64,000 bases of DNA from NCBI RefSeq assembly GCF_013391405.1, contig NZ_JACBFD010000003.1, positions 62,001-126,000 of the forward strand, in the 5' to 3' direction. Source of the stretch: Staphylococcus sp. GSSP0090 (GTDB taxonomy: Bacteria > Bacillota > Bacilli > Staphylococcales > Staphylococcaceae). The position numbers were made by a program, and so were the translations under genes. The notes under the pieces are model-generated. The model was not told where the DNA came from. It did not search any database and saw only the letters and a list, made by a program, of their open reading frames with translations. Numbering within the stretch: the stretch's first letter is position 1; each line of letters opens with the position of its first letter. Below are positions 26,565-35,715 of the stretch, one piece after another.

Positions 26565-26657
26565 CTATTTGGTGCGTTGGTTTAGCTAATAGGTAAACCA
26601 AACTATAATAAATTCAGTAATCACAGGTGCAATAACTGTTACGAACAAAAAGTCCAC
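26565..26657 (-). pseudogene. Fst/PepA1-like type I toxin, apparently cut by a TAG codon
   Basis: From GTG 26657 the frame reads DFLFVTVIAPVITEF, then IIVWFTY, and ends at TAG (26586-26588) after 23 residues. The single hydrophobic helix with IAPVI is the signature of Fst/PepA1 membrane toxins. Known members continue with a Trp and a short polar, basic tail (PepA1: FSYWLSRRNTK). Here, past the TAG, the same frame reads LNQRTK and then stops at 26565. So TAG most simply replaces a TGG Trp codon, and the intact peptide would have had 31 residues. A functional short form cannot be excluded. The start region lies in the repeat complementary to the antitoxin RNA. Confidence 0.6.
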
Positions 26658-26711
26658 AGATATTCATCTTCTTCCACCGAAAATACTGCCGGAAGATAAG
26701 GCGACGTTATT

Positions 26712-26717
26712 ATTATA
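26712..26717 (-). promoter_or_regulatory. Possible -10 of the toxin mRNA
   Basis: A perfect TATAAT on the minus strand preceded by TAGG. A start near 26705 would give a toxin mRNA of about 190 nt ending at the shared terminator, close to the size of RNA I in pAD1 par. The -35 is poor. Confidence 0.4.
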
Positions 26718-26749
26718 CCTAGTAGTAGTGCTGACGTTGATATGATAAA

Positions 26750-26910
26750 GTGTCTTGGACAAAAATAGATGTCTTAAACTCTTTATCATTTAGGCAGTAG
26801 ATGACTGAATTGAAAATACGCTTATATCAAGCTTTTTTTAATCCTAGTCATCCTTGCCGGGGTGGGACTACGAAATCGCTATTAGAAAAAATGATTTCTG
26901 TCCCACTCAC
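26750..26910. repeat. Dispersed intergenic repeat, copy C (most complete)
   Basis: Three modules in order: GTCTTGGACAAAAATAGATG; GGCAGTAGATGACTGAATTG; and CATCCTTGCCGGGGTGGGAC with CGAAATCGCTATTAG and GATTTCTGTCCCAC. GTGGGAC/GTCCCAC and GAAATC/GATTTC pair as a 13-bp interrupted stem. It ends three bases before the stop codon of the minus-strand gene. Confidence 0.75.
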
Positions 26911-26913
26911 GGA

Positions 26914-27183
26914 TTAAATATCAAAGAAAGAACATGTGATAATAATCAAGAATATAAAAGTAAATATAGCCATTTTAAAATGTTTTTCAATAATGTTTGC
27001 TGCAAGATGCATAAGTAAACCTATAATAATTAAAATATCATTAGTCTTTTCAAAATGACTTCCTCCATAAATTGCATCAATGATGATCCGTAAAATAAGT
27101 ACAATAAAAGCAAGAATCACAAATACGCCACCTAGATATTTTAAACTACTCACTAATTTAGTTTCATTCTCTTGTTCATTCAT
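26914..27183 (-). CDS. Small membrane protein, 89 residues
   Basis: AGGAGG is 6 bases before ATG 27183. The product has a polar start (MNEQENETKLVSSLKYLGG) and three hydrophobic segments. I do not recognise the family. It is probably cotranscribed with the 55-residue membrane protein gene 90 bases upstream. Confidence 0.65.
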   Translation of the reverse strand: MNEQENETKLVSSLKYLGGVFVILAFIVLILRIIIDAIYGGSHFEKTNDILIIIGLLMHLAANIIEKHFKMAIFTFIFLIIITCSFFDI

Positions 27184-27273
27184 GTTATGCCTCCTAAAAA
27201 TTTAATTTATTTCGAGATCAATACTTTGGCTTTTTATAAAAGCAACACATTCTATATTTAGAACGGCTCATTT

Positions 27274-27441
27274 TTAATTATTATCATTTTCAAATATGAT
27301 TCGAGTTAATATAAATAATATAACGACATTTAAAATAGCATAAAGGACATATTTTATAGTGGAATCTTCTAACATGTTAAAGATTAAGAAAAAGATTATG
27401 TATATAACCAATACAAATAGTAATTTAAACTTTTTAGTCAT
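27274..27441 (-). CDS. Small membrane protein, 55 residues
   Basis: ATG 27441 follows a GGAGG site by 7 bases. The peptide opens MTKKFKLLFVLVIYIIFFLI and has a second hydrophobic helix before ENDNN, so it is a two-helix membrane protein. First gene of a likely two-gene unit with the 89-residue protein. Function unknown. Confidence 0.6.
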   Translation of the reverse strand: MTKKFKLLFVLVIYIIFFLIFNMLEDSTIKYVLYAILNVVILFILTRIIFENDNN

Positions 27442-27878
27442 GATTAAGCCTCCGACTCATTGTTAAGTGTAAGGTTGACTATCACCTGTCATAACGCACA
27501 CGGTGATAGAAGTCTATTGTTTAATTGAAAAATCTCATTTTCTTAGTAGAACTTATTGATATGTATATCTAAGATATTTCAATTTAAGTCTTTTAACGTT
27601 ACCTCATCTAGCCTAAAGATTACTATTTATTTCAGTAATATTGCAATCAATTTAAACGCTATACATATCGATAAATTTACAACTACTTTTAAATTACCCG
27701 TTATAATTATGTGTCATTGAATTAAAAATTAAAATCATTTTAAAAAATGAATATTCAAAAAAATTACAGGTATATCAAAAAAATTACTAGTAAATTAAGA
27801 AACGGTTTCTGATATTCCTTTCTCTGATTTTCTCTGATATATTTGCTTCAGAAAAATTTTTTGGAGGATTTATTAATT
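27442..27878. promoter_or_regulatory. Upstream region of the LytM-like gene
   Basis: 437 bp. A hairpin CTATCACC/GGTGATAG spans 27479-27509. TCAAAAAAATTAC occurs twice as a direct repeat (27755-27767 and 27775-27787, period 20), and TCTCTGAT is duplicated just before the gene. I found no canonical WalR box (two TGTwAh halves 11 bp apart), which would have been expected for a LytM-type gene. Confidence 0.4.
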
Positions 27879-28937
27879 ATGAAAAAATTTGTAACAGCAA
27901 CGATTGCTACATTGTCATTGGGAGCAATTGGCATCGTACAAGGTGAGGCACAAGCATCAGAAACAGATCAATCTAACACACAATATACGGGTAACCAGTC
28001 TTCTAATAATCTATTTAATTATGGTTATATTGATCAAGATGAAAGTGGGAATTATCATCATACGTTAGATGGAAATTGGGATCAATCTATGTTTGATCAA
28101 CAGCAATACTATTTCTATTTGATTGATGATGAAGGAAAATATCATTATTTTTATTTTCCAATGAATAATGGCAGTCAACAAACAGTAAATAATGATAATA
28201 ACTATACTGAAAATCAAAGTCATGAAGAGATTCAAGAGAATGGCTATGATGTTAATAAAGCACCAGAACAAGAAAGTACAAATCATTCAGATGACGTTTC
28301 TGCTCAAACTTCATCTAACCAAGATACTGAAACTATCAAGCGAGATGCAACAACAAATTCAAACTATGATAACTATGCGCGTAATGATGGAAGTGGCGTT
28401 AATAATGTACAACAAAATGCAACTTCAAATGAAATGACTAGTGAAGGTACAACAAACACGCAATCTACTTCAAATGTATCTGCGCAACAAAGTAGTGAAG
28501 CTAACACAACAGCTTCAGACAACACGAATAGTAATAGTACAAATTCATCTAATTGGATAACTAAAAACCGTCAATTACAACCATATGGTCAATATCATGG
28601 CGGTGGTGCACATTACGGTGTGGACTATGCGATGGATGAAAATACGCCAGTATATTCATTGACTGACGGAACTGTTATTCAAAGTGGTTGGAGTAACTAT
28701 GGTGGAGGTAACCAAGTTACAATCCAAGAGAAAAACAGTAATAATTATCAATGGTATATGCATATGAATTCTTTAAATGTAAAAAAAGGACAACAAGTTA
28801 AAGAAGGACAACAAATTGGTGCGTCTGGTAGCACAGGTAACTCTACAGCACCGCATTTACATTTCCAACGTATGGAAGGTGGCGTAGGTAATCAATATGC
28901 TGTTGATCCAACGTCATATGTAAATTCAAAAGCATAA
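27879..28937 (+). CDS. LytM-like M23 peptidoglycan endopeptidase
   Basis: A secreted 352-residue zinc metallopeptidase. Signal peptide about 1-27 (MKKFVTATIATLSLG to AQA), then a Tyr/Asn/Gln-rich linker, then the M23 domain from about 220. Zinc ligands are His245 and Asp249 (HYGVD) and His328 of HLH (326-328), each offset by +35 from S. aureus LytM (210, 214, 293). LytM-class enzymes cut glycine cross-bridges. GGAGG lies before ATG 27879; the longer frame starting at 27843 includes no signal sequence. Monocistronic. May be lytM itself or a paralogue. Confidence 0.9.
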   Translation: MKKFVTATIATLSLGAIGIVQGEAQASETDQSNTQYTGNQSSNNLFNYGYIDQDESGNYHHTLDGNWDQSMFDQQQYYFYLIDDEGKYHYFYFPMNNGSQQTVNNDNNYTENQSHEEIQENGYDVNKAPEQESTNHSDDVSAQTSSNQDTETIKRDATTNSNYDNYARNDGSGVNNVQQNATSNEMTSEGTTNTQSTSNVSAQQSSEANTTASDNTNSNSTNSSNWITKNRQLQPYGQYHGGGAHYGVDYAMDENTPVYSLTDGTVIQSGWSNYGGGNQVTIQEKNSNNYQWYMHMNSLNVKKGQQVKEGQQIGASGSTGNSTAPHLHFQRMEGGVGNQYAVDPTSYVNSKA

Positions 28938-28966
28938 TCCTGAATATAAGCACTTGATTTTTATTC

Positions 28967-29008
28967 AAGCATCCTTGAACTGTAAATAAGCATTCAAGGG
29001 TGCTTTTT
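28967..29008 (+). terminator. Terminator after the LytM-like gene
   Basis: AAGCATCCTTGAA pairs with TTCAAGGGTGCTT with one wobble, then a T-run. The following 292 bp to 29300 show nothing else I can support. Confidence 0.8.
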
Positions 29009-29300
29009 TATATGCTTAAAAATATAAACAAACAGGCATGCTTGGATTATTATGACGAGTTAATGTAAACCAATATATGTGATTAGAATTTGTAAAACTA
29101 GTAAAGATAGGCATAGTAAATTAGGGACGATGCATAATCTATAAATGAAACGATATCAACAGTTAACTTTTAAATGAGACAATCTCAAATTATGGTTGTT
29201 TATTGTGCTGTGTATTTTTGTGTATCTTACATAGATTATTTGAAATATAGATTGCTTCATATCATAATTATGGAAAAAGCTAACGAAAAAGGATGATTGA

Positions 29301-30047
29301 ATGTTTACAATCTATGGTCATAGAGGTTTACCAAGTAAAGCACCAGAAAATACACTTGCTTCATATAAACAGGCTGCAAGTGTACCTGGTTTGAAATGGA
29401 TTGAATTAGATGTCGCAATAACAAAAGATGAACAATTAGTCATGATTCATGATGATTTCTTAGATCGTACTACAGATATGACAGGTGAAGTTACACAATT
29501 AGAATACGCGGATATGGAAAGTGCTTCTGCTGGTTCTTGGTTCGGATCAGAATTTAAAGCGGAACGTTTACCAACCTTTGATGAAGTTATTAAAATGGCT
29601 AATGAAACACAGATGAACTTAAATATAGAACTGAAGGGTGTAACTGGTCCAAATGGCGTAGCACTTTCTGAAAGTATGGTGCAACTAGTGGCTGATAAAC
29701 TAAAGAAGTTAGACAAAAATTTAAAGGTGCTTATATCTAGTTTTAATGTTTATTTAGTGAAATTGGCAGAAACTTATATGCCTTCCTATCAAAGAGCTGT
29801 CATCTTTAAAGCAGCAGCATTTCAAGGAGATTGGAGAACTATTTTAAATTTTTGTGGCTCTAAGATTGTTAATATTGAAGATGCACAACTTTCTCAAGCA
29901 CGTGTAAAAATGATAAAGCATGCAGGCTATACATTAAACGTGTGGACAGTCAATAAACCATCAAGAGCAAATCAATTAGCTAATTGGGGTGTCGATGGCA
30001 TTTTTACGGATAGAGCACATGAAATGATTCATTTAGAAAGACCGTAA
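29301..30047 (+). CDS. Glycerophosphodiester phosphodiesterase
   Basis: A cytoplasmic 248-residue TIM-barrel enzyme that splits glycerophosphodiesters into glycerol 3-phosphate and an alcohol. GHRGLPSKAPENT, ELDVAITKD and MIHDDFLDRTT give the HR, EN, ExD and HD catalytic set, and VNKPSRANQLANWGVDGIFTD the C-terminal metal site. No signal peptide, so UgpQ-like rather than the secreted GlpQ type. AAAGGATGATTGA precedes the ATG. Confidence 0.93.
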   Translation: MFTIYGHRGLPSKAPENTLASYKQAASVPGLKWIELDVAITKDEQLVMIHDDFLDRTTDMTGEVTQLEYADMESASAGSWFGSEFKAERLPTFDEVIKMANETQMNLNIELKGVTGPNGVALSESMVQLVADKLKKLDKNLKVLISSFNVYLVKLAETYMPSYQRAVIFKAAAFQGDWRTILNFCGSKIVNIEDAQLSQARVKMIKHAGYTLNVWTVNKPSRANQLANWGVDGIFTDRAHEMIHLERP

Positions 30048-30314
30048 ATATTAAGAAATAAATGGAATGTTTATGCTGCTATATCAATAAGTAGTTATTT
30101 TTAAGAGAATAATTATTTTAGGGAAATGAATAACTATGATAACGGTCTTTATCATAAATGGGACATATCAAAAGTTACTATATAAAGAATGATGCAATCC
30201 TTGATATAAGAACTGTTATAATAAGGAAAGTAGTGAACAAAAAACATACGGTTAGTATGAATAGATTTCGACTAATACAATTATATTTAAATATGAAACA
30301 GAGGATTGTGTGTA

Positions 30315-30770
30315 ATGGATAGTAATAATAATGATTATGAAAATCTGTTGTTTTATTTTGCCTATAAAACATTTATAAATACTGCAGATGAGATTATTGA
30401 AAAATATGGGTTAAATAGACAACATCATCGATTTTTATTTTTTATTGAAAAGGTGCCTGGTATTACTATAAAAGATTTATTAAAAAGTTTGGAAATATCT
30501 AAACAAGGAAGTCATGCTACATTAAAAAAATTAAAAGATGAAGCGTATATCATTGAAAAGCAAACGGCTACGGATAAACGTGTCAAAGCGTTATATCCTA
30601 CTGATAAAGGTACGAAATTAGTTAGAGAACTAAATAAAAAACAAAATGATATGTTTCAGGATATACAGAAAAAAGTGGGGAATGATTGGTACGCAATTAT
30701 GGAAGAATTGGCTTCGTACCGCACTGGTTTTCAAGAAGTGAAATATCTAAAAGGTGATTTAAACAAATAA
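30315..30770 (+). CDS. MarR-family transcriptional regulator
   Basis: A 151-residue winged-helix regulator. DNA-binding part: ITIKDLLKSLEISKQGSHATL, with a wing TATDKRVKALYPTDKG. GAGG (30301-30304) is 10 bases before ATG 30315; a TTG at 30306 is too close to it. It has its own terminator and precedes the 2-oxoacid decarboxylase gene in the same direction. Ligand unknown. Confidence 0.87.
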   Translation: MDSNNNDYENLLFYFAYKTFINTADEIIEKYGLNRQHHRFLFFIEKVPGITIKDLLKSLEISKQGSHATLKKLKDEAYIIEKQTATDKRVKALYPTDKGTKLVRELNKKQNDMFQDIQKKVGNDWYAIMEELASYRTGFQEVKYLKGDLNK

Positions 30771-30787
30771 ATGATGGATGTCTTATT

Positions 30788-30822
30788 AACGGTATAGCGC
30801 AACGTGCTATATCGTTTTATTT
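30788..30822 (+). terminator. Terminator after the MarR gene
   Basis: AACGGTATAGC pairs with GCTATATCGTT around a short loop, followed by a T-rich tract. It separates the MarR gene from the decarboxylase gene. Confidence 0.8.
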
Positions 30823-30930
30823 TTTAAAACAACAAGTCGCTACCAATATATAAGTCAACATTATTGACCTTTTAAAATAAATGCGTTAAATTTGTAGTGT
30901 AATTGAGATGGTTATAAAGGGGAAATGAAA

Positions 30931-32574
30931 ATGAAAAAAAGAGTTGGACAATATTTAATGGACTGTATCAGTGCTGTTGGCGTAGATAAAGTGTTTGGCG
31001 TTCCAGGAGACTTTAACCTTACATTTTTAGACGATATTATTAGTCGAGACGACATGGAATGGATTGGTAATACGAATGAATTGAATGCGAGTTATGCAGC
31101 AGACGGTTATGCCCGCATGACAGGTATGTCCGCAATGGTGACGACATTTGGTGTGGGTGAACTGAGTGCGGTTAATGGTATAGCTGGCTCATATGCTGAA
31201 CGTGTACCAGTGATTCAAATTACTGGTGCACCTACAAGAGCAGTTGAAAACGCTGGAAAATATGTACATCACTCTCTAGGAGAAGGAAAGTTTGATGACT
31301 ATAGAAACATGTATGCATCTATTACTACAGCACAAGCGTACATTACACCAGAAAATGCACAAAGTGAGATTCCGAGAGTAATCAATGCAGCATTTTATGA
31401 AAAAAGACCTGTGCATATTCATTTACCTATTGATGTGGCAAATAGTGAAATTGATGTTGCAACACCGTTTGAAATTGTACAACGACCACAGACAGATGTA
31501 ACGAAATATATGACAATGATTAAAGATAAATTACAAAGTGCAGATAAACCAGTTATTATTACTGGGCATGAAATCAATAGTTTTCATTTACATGAAAAGC
31601 TTGAACAGTTTGTAAAACAATCTCAAATTCCGGTTGTACAACTTTCATTAGGTAAAGGTGCATTTAATGAAACATCTCCTTACTATATGGGGATTTATGA
31701 TGCCTCGTTAGCAGAAGATGATATTAGAAATTATGTAGATCAAAGTGACGCCATTCTAAATATAGGTGCAAAATTGACGGATTCCGCTACGGCAGGGTAC
31801 TCATATCAATTTGATATTGATGATGTAGTTATGATAAATCATCGTCATTTTAAAATGAATGAAACACAAGATTCTGAAGTACCACTTGTAGATTTATTAG
31901 ACGGTTTGAACACAATTAACTATGTAAATCATGCGGATTTCCCTAAATTTAAACAACCGAAAGCACACGACTATGATTTGACTGATGAACCGTTAACGCA
32001 AGAAACGTATTTCAAAATGATGCAAGATTTTATTGGAGCAGACGATGTCATATTAGCTGAACAAGGTACCTCCTTCTTTGGTGCATATGATTTAGCATTG
32101 AATCGTAATAATAAATTTATTGGTCAACCGCTATGGGGATCCATTGGCTTCACATTACCAGCAACGTTAGGTACACAAATGGCAGATACAAGTCGCAGAA
32201 ACTTATTATTGATTGGAGATGGATCGTTACAACTTACAGTTCAAGAAATTTCAACAATGATTAGAGAACAAATTAAACCCATTATTTTTGTAATTAATAA
32301 TGATGGTTACACAGTAGAACGTAAAATTCATGGTGAAAATGCGATGTATAATGATATTAAAATGTGGGATTATAAATTATTGCCATCTGTATTTGGAGGA
32401 AAAGATGAAGTACAAGTACACGATGTGAATACGAGTGAGGAATTCCAAAAGGTATTACTTCAAGTAGAAGCACAACCAGAAATGATGCACTTCATTGAAG
32501 TTAAGATGGATGTTCATGACGCGCCACATAAATTAAATGCAATTGGCCAAGCTTTTGCAAAACAAAATGGATAA
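30931..32574 (+). CDS. ipdC: Indolepyruvate/2-oxoacid decarboxylase (TPP-dependent)
   Basis: A thiamine-diphosphate enzyme of 547 residues that decarboxylates 2-oxoacids (pyruvate, indolepyruvate or branched-chain oxoacids) to aldehydes. The catalytic Glu lies in NTNELNASYAADGYAR, the active-site His pair in VHHSLGEG, and the TPP/Mg motif is GDGSLQLTVQEISTMI with NNDGYTVE. AAAGGGG is 8 bases before ATG 30931; ATG 30925 is too close. Staphylococcal homologues are named ipdC, but the substrate is not fixed by sequence alone. Confidence 0.9.
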   Translation: MKKRVGQYLMDCISAVGVDKVFGVPGDFNLTFLDDIISRDDMEWIGNTNELNASYAADGYARMTGMSAMVTTFGVGELSAVNGIAGSYAERVPVIQITGAPTRAVENAGKYVHHSLGEGKFDDYRNMYASITTAQAYITPENAQSEIPRVINAAFYEKRPVHIHLPIDVANSEIDVATPFEIVQRPQTDVTKYMTMIKDKLQSADKPVIITGHEINSFHLHEKLEQFVKQSQIPVVQLSLGKGAFNETSPYYMGIYDASLAEDDIRNYVDQSDAILNIGAKLTDSATAGYSYQFDIDDVVMINHRHFKMNETQDSEVPLVDLLDGLNTINYVNHADFPKFKQPKAHDYDLTDEPLTQETYFKMMQDFIGADDVILAEQGTSFFGAYDLALNRNNKFIGQPLWGSIGFTLPATLGTQMADTSRRNLLLIGDGSLQLTVQEISTMIREQIKPIIFVINNDGYTVERKIHGENAMYNDIKMWDYKLLPSVFGGKDEVQVHDVNTSEEFQKVLLQVEAQPEMMHFIEVKMDVHDAPHKLNAIGQAFAKQNG

Positions 32575-32648
32575 TATAAATGTGATGACGGCTTAATACA
32601 GTGAATCATATGTATTAAATCGTTAGTATGATCAACAATAAAGATAAA

Positions 32649-32695
32649 AACGGCACGAAACCAAAATTAAAAATTTGGAATCGTGTCGTTCTTTA
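32649..32695 (+). terminator. Terminator after ipdC
   Basis: AACGGCACGA and TCGTGTCGTT enclose an inner CAAA/TTTG pair; a T-rich tail follows. Confidence 0.75.
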
Positions 32696-32767
32696 TTTTT
32701 GCGTTAGTTATAAATCCGTTTTAAAGGAGTATAGAAAGTGAATGTTAATTTCGTGAACAGCGTATCA

Positions 32768-32801
32768 AAAAAACGACGAAGTCCCAGAGGTTCCGTCGTT
32801 T
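32768..32801 (-). terminator. Terminator of the OYE gene
   Basis: On the minus strand AACGACGGAA pairs with TTCGTCGTT and is followed by a run of Ts. It lies 17 bp after the OYE stop codon. Confidence 0.8.
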
Positions 32802-32817
32802 TTGCATTCTACATAAA

Positions 32818-34053
32818 TTAAGTTTCTGAATCTTTCTGACTATCAACGGGTTTATAATTAACTTGGTCGTAGTTGTTTTCAAGTTTACGTAATTCATCTC
32901 GAGTTTCTTTGTTTAAACCTTCTCCATAATCCATCATTTTCACAATATCTTTAAATGCAGCATATGGGATTGCTAATTCATCGATATCATCTAAAGACAC
33001 GTGTAAGTCAATCGCATCAGCTTGGTCATGCGCTAATTTTGTAACAAAGTCTGGTTCTGTAACAAATGGTGAAGACATACCGACCATATCTGCGTGTTGT
33101 AATGCATCTAGTGCACTTTCAGGTGAATTAATACCGCCACTAGCTATGACCGGAATCCTACCATTTAAATAGTTATGAACAACTTCATTTACATATTGTC
33201 CAGCATGCGGTCCGTCTGAACGTACTTTATTTTGATAAATTTGACGTCCCCAACTCGCAATGGCAAGGTATTGAATATTTGCTACAGACAACAACCAGTC
33301 CAAATGTTCATTAAATTCTTCAATCGTGTAACCGATGTCAGAACCACGTGTTTCTTCAGGCGTTGCACGGTAACCTAAGATAAAGTCTTCCGGTGCTTCA
33401 TCGTTAATGACTTGCTGAACAGCCTTTAATATTTCAATGCCGATACGTGCGCGATTATTTAAATTTTGTGAACCATAGTGATCAGTACGCTGATTTGAAA
33501 AAGTTGAGAAAAAGGTTTGAATCAATAAGCGTTGTGCCGCTGAAATTTCGACACCATCGAACCCAGCCTTAATTGCTCTAGAAGTTGCTTCAGCGTATTG
33601 CTTAACAACTGAAGCAATCTTTGCTTGAGACATTTCAATAACGTCATGCTTTATTGGAGAATTTAGGGACATGGGGCTTGGACCGTAGACATGTCCATAA
33701 TTTAAAATAGCTTGATTAGAAAATCTACCAGCATGTGTAAGTTGAATAATGGCTTTATTGCCATCTGCTTTCATTGCAGAAGCTAATTGTTTAAGACCAG
33801 GGATACAATCATCATCTGCGATGCTAAATCCATACTCAAATAATTGACCATAAGGTTCAATATAGGCTGCACCAGTAACTTGAAGTGGCGCTGAATGGGC
33901 ACGACGTTTTGCATATTGTAAATCTTGTTCAGTAATATGACCGTCTCTAGTAGAAGAATTTGTTGTCATAGGTGATAATACGAATCTATTGTTTAATACA
34001 ATACCGTTAGGGAGTATCAATGGTTTGAAAAGTGACTGACTATCTTTATTCAT
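32818..34053 (-). CDS. NADH:flavin oxidoreductase, Old Yellow Enzyme family
   Basis: An FMN-dependent ene-reductase-like TIM barrel of 411 residues. Motifs: LPNGIVLNNRFVLSPMTTNS at the start, IIQLTHAGRFSN, the active-site HAGQYVNE region and IPVIASGGINSPESA with the FMN-phosphate site. GAGG lies 8 bases before ATG 34053. In staphylococci and streptococci an OYE and a luciferase-like monooxygenase flank the SirTM/macrodomain operon, and that is the layout here. It is divergent from LLM across 296 bp. Physiological substrate unknown. Confidence 0.9.
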   Translation of the reverse strand: MNKDSQSLFKPLILPNGIVLNNRFVLSPMTTNSSTRDGHITEQDLQYAKRRAHSAPLQVTGAAYIEPYGQLFEYGFSIADDDCIPGLKQLASAMKADGNKAIIQLTHAGRFSNQAILNYGHVYGPSPMSLNSPIKHDVIEMSQAKIASVVKQYAEATSRAIKAGFDGVEISAAQRLLIQTFFSTFSNQRTDHYGSQNLNNRARIGIEILKAVQQVINDEAPEDFILGYRATPEETRGSDIGYTIEEFNEHLDWLLSVANIQYLAIASWGRQIYQNKVRSDGPHAGQYVNEVVHNYLNGRIPVIASGGINSPESALDALQHADMVGMSSPFVTEPDFVTKLAHDQADAIDLHVSLDDIDELAIPYAAFKDIVKMMDYGEGLNKETRDELRKLENNYDQVNYKPVDSQKDSET

Positions 34054-34349
34054 AGTGATAACCTCGATCTTTGTTGTAATATGTAATTTCAAACTAACAC
34101 TAAAGTAACAGAATGGTCAATAAAATAAAAAAATCAAAGTTTTTACAAGCAAAATCTAACAAAAATATCTTGTATCCGTTATTCTAGAGGGTGAGGGTAA
34201 TAAATTGTGGGATGTTAAATATTACACTACATTTGATTCGCTTTATGTATATAAGACGAAGCAGAGAAGATGCTAATAAAGCGATCAGTCATTTCAGGAA
34301 ATGGCTTTGTGGTTGTGTATTTTAATAGAGTGATGGAGGTGGTTGTTAA
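34054..34349. promoter_or_regulatory. Divergent OYE/LLM intergenic region
   Basis: 296 bp that must hold the promoters of both the OYE gene and the LLM-to-LplA2 operon. It is AT-rich. I see no long dyad or recognised operator that I can defend. Confidence 0.4.
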
Positions 34350-35354
34350 GTGGTTCAATATAGTGTCTTAGATTATGCTGTCATAGATGAAGGTAAGACA
34401 GCACAAGATGCATTGCACGATACGATACAGTTAGCGCAACTCGCAGACAAGCTTGGTTATAAGCGCTTTTGGATGACAGAGCATCATAATGTACCAGCAT
34501 TTGCATGTGCGAGTCCCGAATTACTAATGATGCAAATTTTAGCTAAGACTGAACATATAAAGTTGGGGTCAGGTGGCGTCATGTTACCACACTATAGTCC
34601 GTATAAAGTGGCGGAGAACTTTAGAATGTTAGAGTCTCTTTATCCTGGACGTGTTGATTTAGGAATTGGTAATAATGCAGGAACACCAAGTGTGAAGCAG
34701 GCATTAAATGAAACGAAATCACATTTTTTAGACTATGCGCAGTCTATTGAAGATGTAAAGCATTATCTTACAGAAGATATGCGTTCACAGCGCTTAAATG
34801 AGGTATTAGCACAACCAAGTGTGTCTTCTACGCCAGAAATGTGGTTGTTAAGCACAAGTGTACCTTCTGCACAAATGGCAGCTCGACAAGGTATGGGCTA
34901 TACATTAGGTACGTTCTTACTACCCAATAGTATAGCAATTCAAAAATCAGTAGCAAGTGTACAAGCATATAGAGAGGCATTTAAACCTTCCTTGCTCAAT
35001 ATGAAACCTAAAGTGATGGTTACAGTGTTTGCAGTTGTTGCAGATAGTGAAATGCATGCAGAGTCACTTGCGCATGCACTCGGTGTATGGTTATTAGGTA
35101 AATCACAGTTTGCAGAGTTTGAACGTCTACCATCTGTAGAAACAGCTAATAATTATCAACTATCAGATAAAGATGAGAAAATGATAGCACAGAGTCGTTC
35201 GCGCATGTTGATTGGCACACAAGAAAATGTCAAAATACAGTTAGATGAAATTATTAAAACGTTTGAAGCAGACGAAGTCATGATCGTACCATTGATACCA
35301 GGCATCGAAAATAGAAGAAGAGCAATAGAAATAATTGCACAAACGAATATATAA
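34350..35354 (+). CDS. Luciferase-like monooxygenase (LLM)
   Basis: A 334-residue bacterial-luciferase-family flavin enzyme: DYAVIDEG start, [37 protein letters not shown] and [19 protein letters not shown] (34335-34342) is 7 bases before the GTG start at 34350. First gene of the five-gene run LLM, gcvH-L, macrodomain, sirTM, lplA2. With OYE it supplies the redox side of this lipoylation/ADP-ribosylation system; its substrate is not known. Confidence 0.92.
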   Translation: MVQYSVLDYAVIDEGKTAQDALHDTIQLAQLADKLGYKRFWMTEHHNVPAFACASPELLMMQILAKTEHIKLGSGGVMLPHYSPYKVAENFRMLESLYPGRVDLGIGNNAGTPSVKQALNETKSHFLDYAQSIEDVKHYLTEDMRSQRLNEVLAQPSVSSTPEMWLLSTSVPSAQMAARQGMGYTLGTFLLPNSIAIQKSVASVQAYREAFKPSLLNMKPKVMVTVFAVVADSEMHAESLAHALGVWLLGKSQFAEFERLPSVETANNYQLSDKDEKMIAQSRSRMLIGTQENVKIQLDEIIKTFEADEVMIVPLIPGIENRRRAIEIIAQTNI

Positions 35355-35380
35355 ATTTAAATGAAGAAAGGACGTTAATT

Positions 35381-35713
35381 ATGAAAAAATTAGCAAATTA
35401 TTTATGGGTTGAAAAAGTGGGAGAACAATATGTATATAGCATGACACCAGAATTGCAAGACGACATTGGTACAGTAGGTTATGTAGAATTTATGGGTGGA
35501 GATGACATTAAAGTAGACGATGAAATTGTGAGTATTGAAGCGTCTAAAACTGTGTTAGATGTACAATCACCATTGGCAGGTAAAATTGTTGAGCGTAATA
35601 CGAAGGCAGAAGACGAACCAACTATTTTAAATTCAGAAAAACCAGAGGAAAATTGGTTAGTTAAATTAGAAAATGTTGATGAAGCAGCATTCAATGCACT
35701 TCCAGAGGCTTAA
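35381..35713 (+). CDS. gcvH-L: GcvH-like lipoyl carrier protein (GcvH-L)
   Basis: A 110-residue GcvH-fold protein with the lipoyl-accepting Lys56 in [15 protein letters not shown]. It is distinct from the housekeeping GcvH of glycine cleavage. In the characterised staphylococcal and streptococcal systems GcvH-L is lipoylated by LplA2, then ADP-ribosylated by SirTM, and the mark is removed by the operon's macrodomain. AAAGGACG precedes the ATG. The macrodomain gene starts 2 bases after its stop. Confidence 0.95.
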   Translation: MKKLANYLWVEKVGEQYVYSMTPELQDDIGTVGYVEFMGGDDIKVDDEIVSIEASKTVLDVQSPLAGKIVERNTKAEDEPTILNSEKPEENWLVKLENVDEAAFNALPEA

Positions 35714-35715
35714 AA

